From: JBGOUJ01 sp041477005
GTDB taxonomy: Bacteria; Acidobacteriota; Terriglobia; Bryobacterales; JACQDG01
Reading direction: 5' to 3'
Assembly: GCA_041477005.1 (NCBI GenBank)
Contig: JBGOUJ010000120.1
Location: 1 to 15,118 of the forward strand
Length of the DNA stretch: 15,118 bases
A program made the translations under genes and the position numbers. How positions within the stretch are numbered: position 1 is the first letter of the stretch; every line of letters starts with the position of its first letter. This document shows, piece by piece, positions 15,069 through 15,118 of the stretch. The notes below the pieces were generated by a model. The model searched no databases. It was given only the letters and a program-made list of their open reading frames with translations, and was not told the origin of the DNA.

Positions 15069-15118
15069 ATGTTCGAATTGATTCGTCGCAACCCATACCG
15101 TGAACTTGGCAACTTCGA
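15069..15118 (+). CDS. Small heat-shock protein (Hsp20 family), partial, cut by window end
   Basis: Only 16 residues are inside the window: MFELIRRNPYRELGNF. A short basic/hydrophobic start followed by a (N)P-x-REL motif is typical of bacterial Hsp20/alpha-crystallin proteins, ATP-independent holdase chaperones of the cytoplasm. The start is fixed by GGAGG nine bases upstream; a second AAGGAG directly touches the ATG and is too close to act. The AT-rich upstream region with a hairpin at the binding site agrees with heat control. With so few residues the family call is tentative; the alpha-crystallin domain itself is not visible. Confidence 0.5.
   Translation, partial: MFELIRRNPYRELGNF

Overview
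The window is high-GC bacterial chromosome. It probably comes from an Acidobacteriota-like organism. The hints are a multiheme cytochrome c with acidobacterial style, a decayed Ser/Thr kinase of the kinase-TM-TolB/WD40-propeller type that is expanded in that phylum, a Tat-exported DUF362 protein and a menaquinone-type MenG. The phylum is inferred; no rRNA or tRNA gene is visible in the window.

Left third (1-4155). Bases 1-391 hold no intact gene, only hairpins, a leftward terminator and a miniature reading frame that looks like the broken start of a small membrane protein gene. Leftward genes follow: an octaheme cytochrome c (392-1633), a kinase pseudogene that has lost its catalytic domain and carries a Trp-to-stop change (1716-3530), and a stand-alone degenerate receiver protein (3568-4014). 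The receiver gene is divergent from a Crp/Fnr-type regulator (4156-4788), with a perfect palindrome in the shared intergenic region.

Middle (4840-10082). A Tat-exported DUF362 protein (leftward) is divergent from a DapA-superfamily aldolase/lyase (rightward). Next come a leftward glutamate dehydrogenase with a hairpin-rich leader and a rightward AmmeMemoRadiSam-type radical SAM enzyme.

Right third (10258-15118). A leftward cluster reads CaCA-type cation exchanger, aroB, menG, then a membrane-anchored protein of unknown function. AroB feeds chorismate synthesis and MenG performs the last methylation of menaquinone, so the pair makes metabolic sense: chorismate is the menaquinone precursor. 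Divergent from the exchanger is a second, unrelated-looking CaCA-family gene that is frameshifted and cut off at its C terminus. The sequence then turns AT-rich and leads into the start of what looks like an Hsp20 small heat-shock gene, whose ribosome binding site lies partly inside an AU-rich hairpin.

No CRISPR array, IS element, phage gene or obviously new multi-gene system was recognised. The most interesting material is gene decay (three broken genes in 15 kb), the candidate hsp20 RNA thermometer, and several structured leaders and intergenic inverted repeats.
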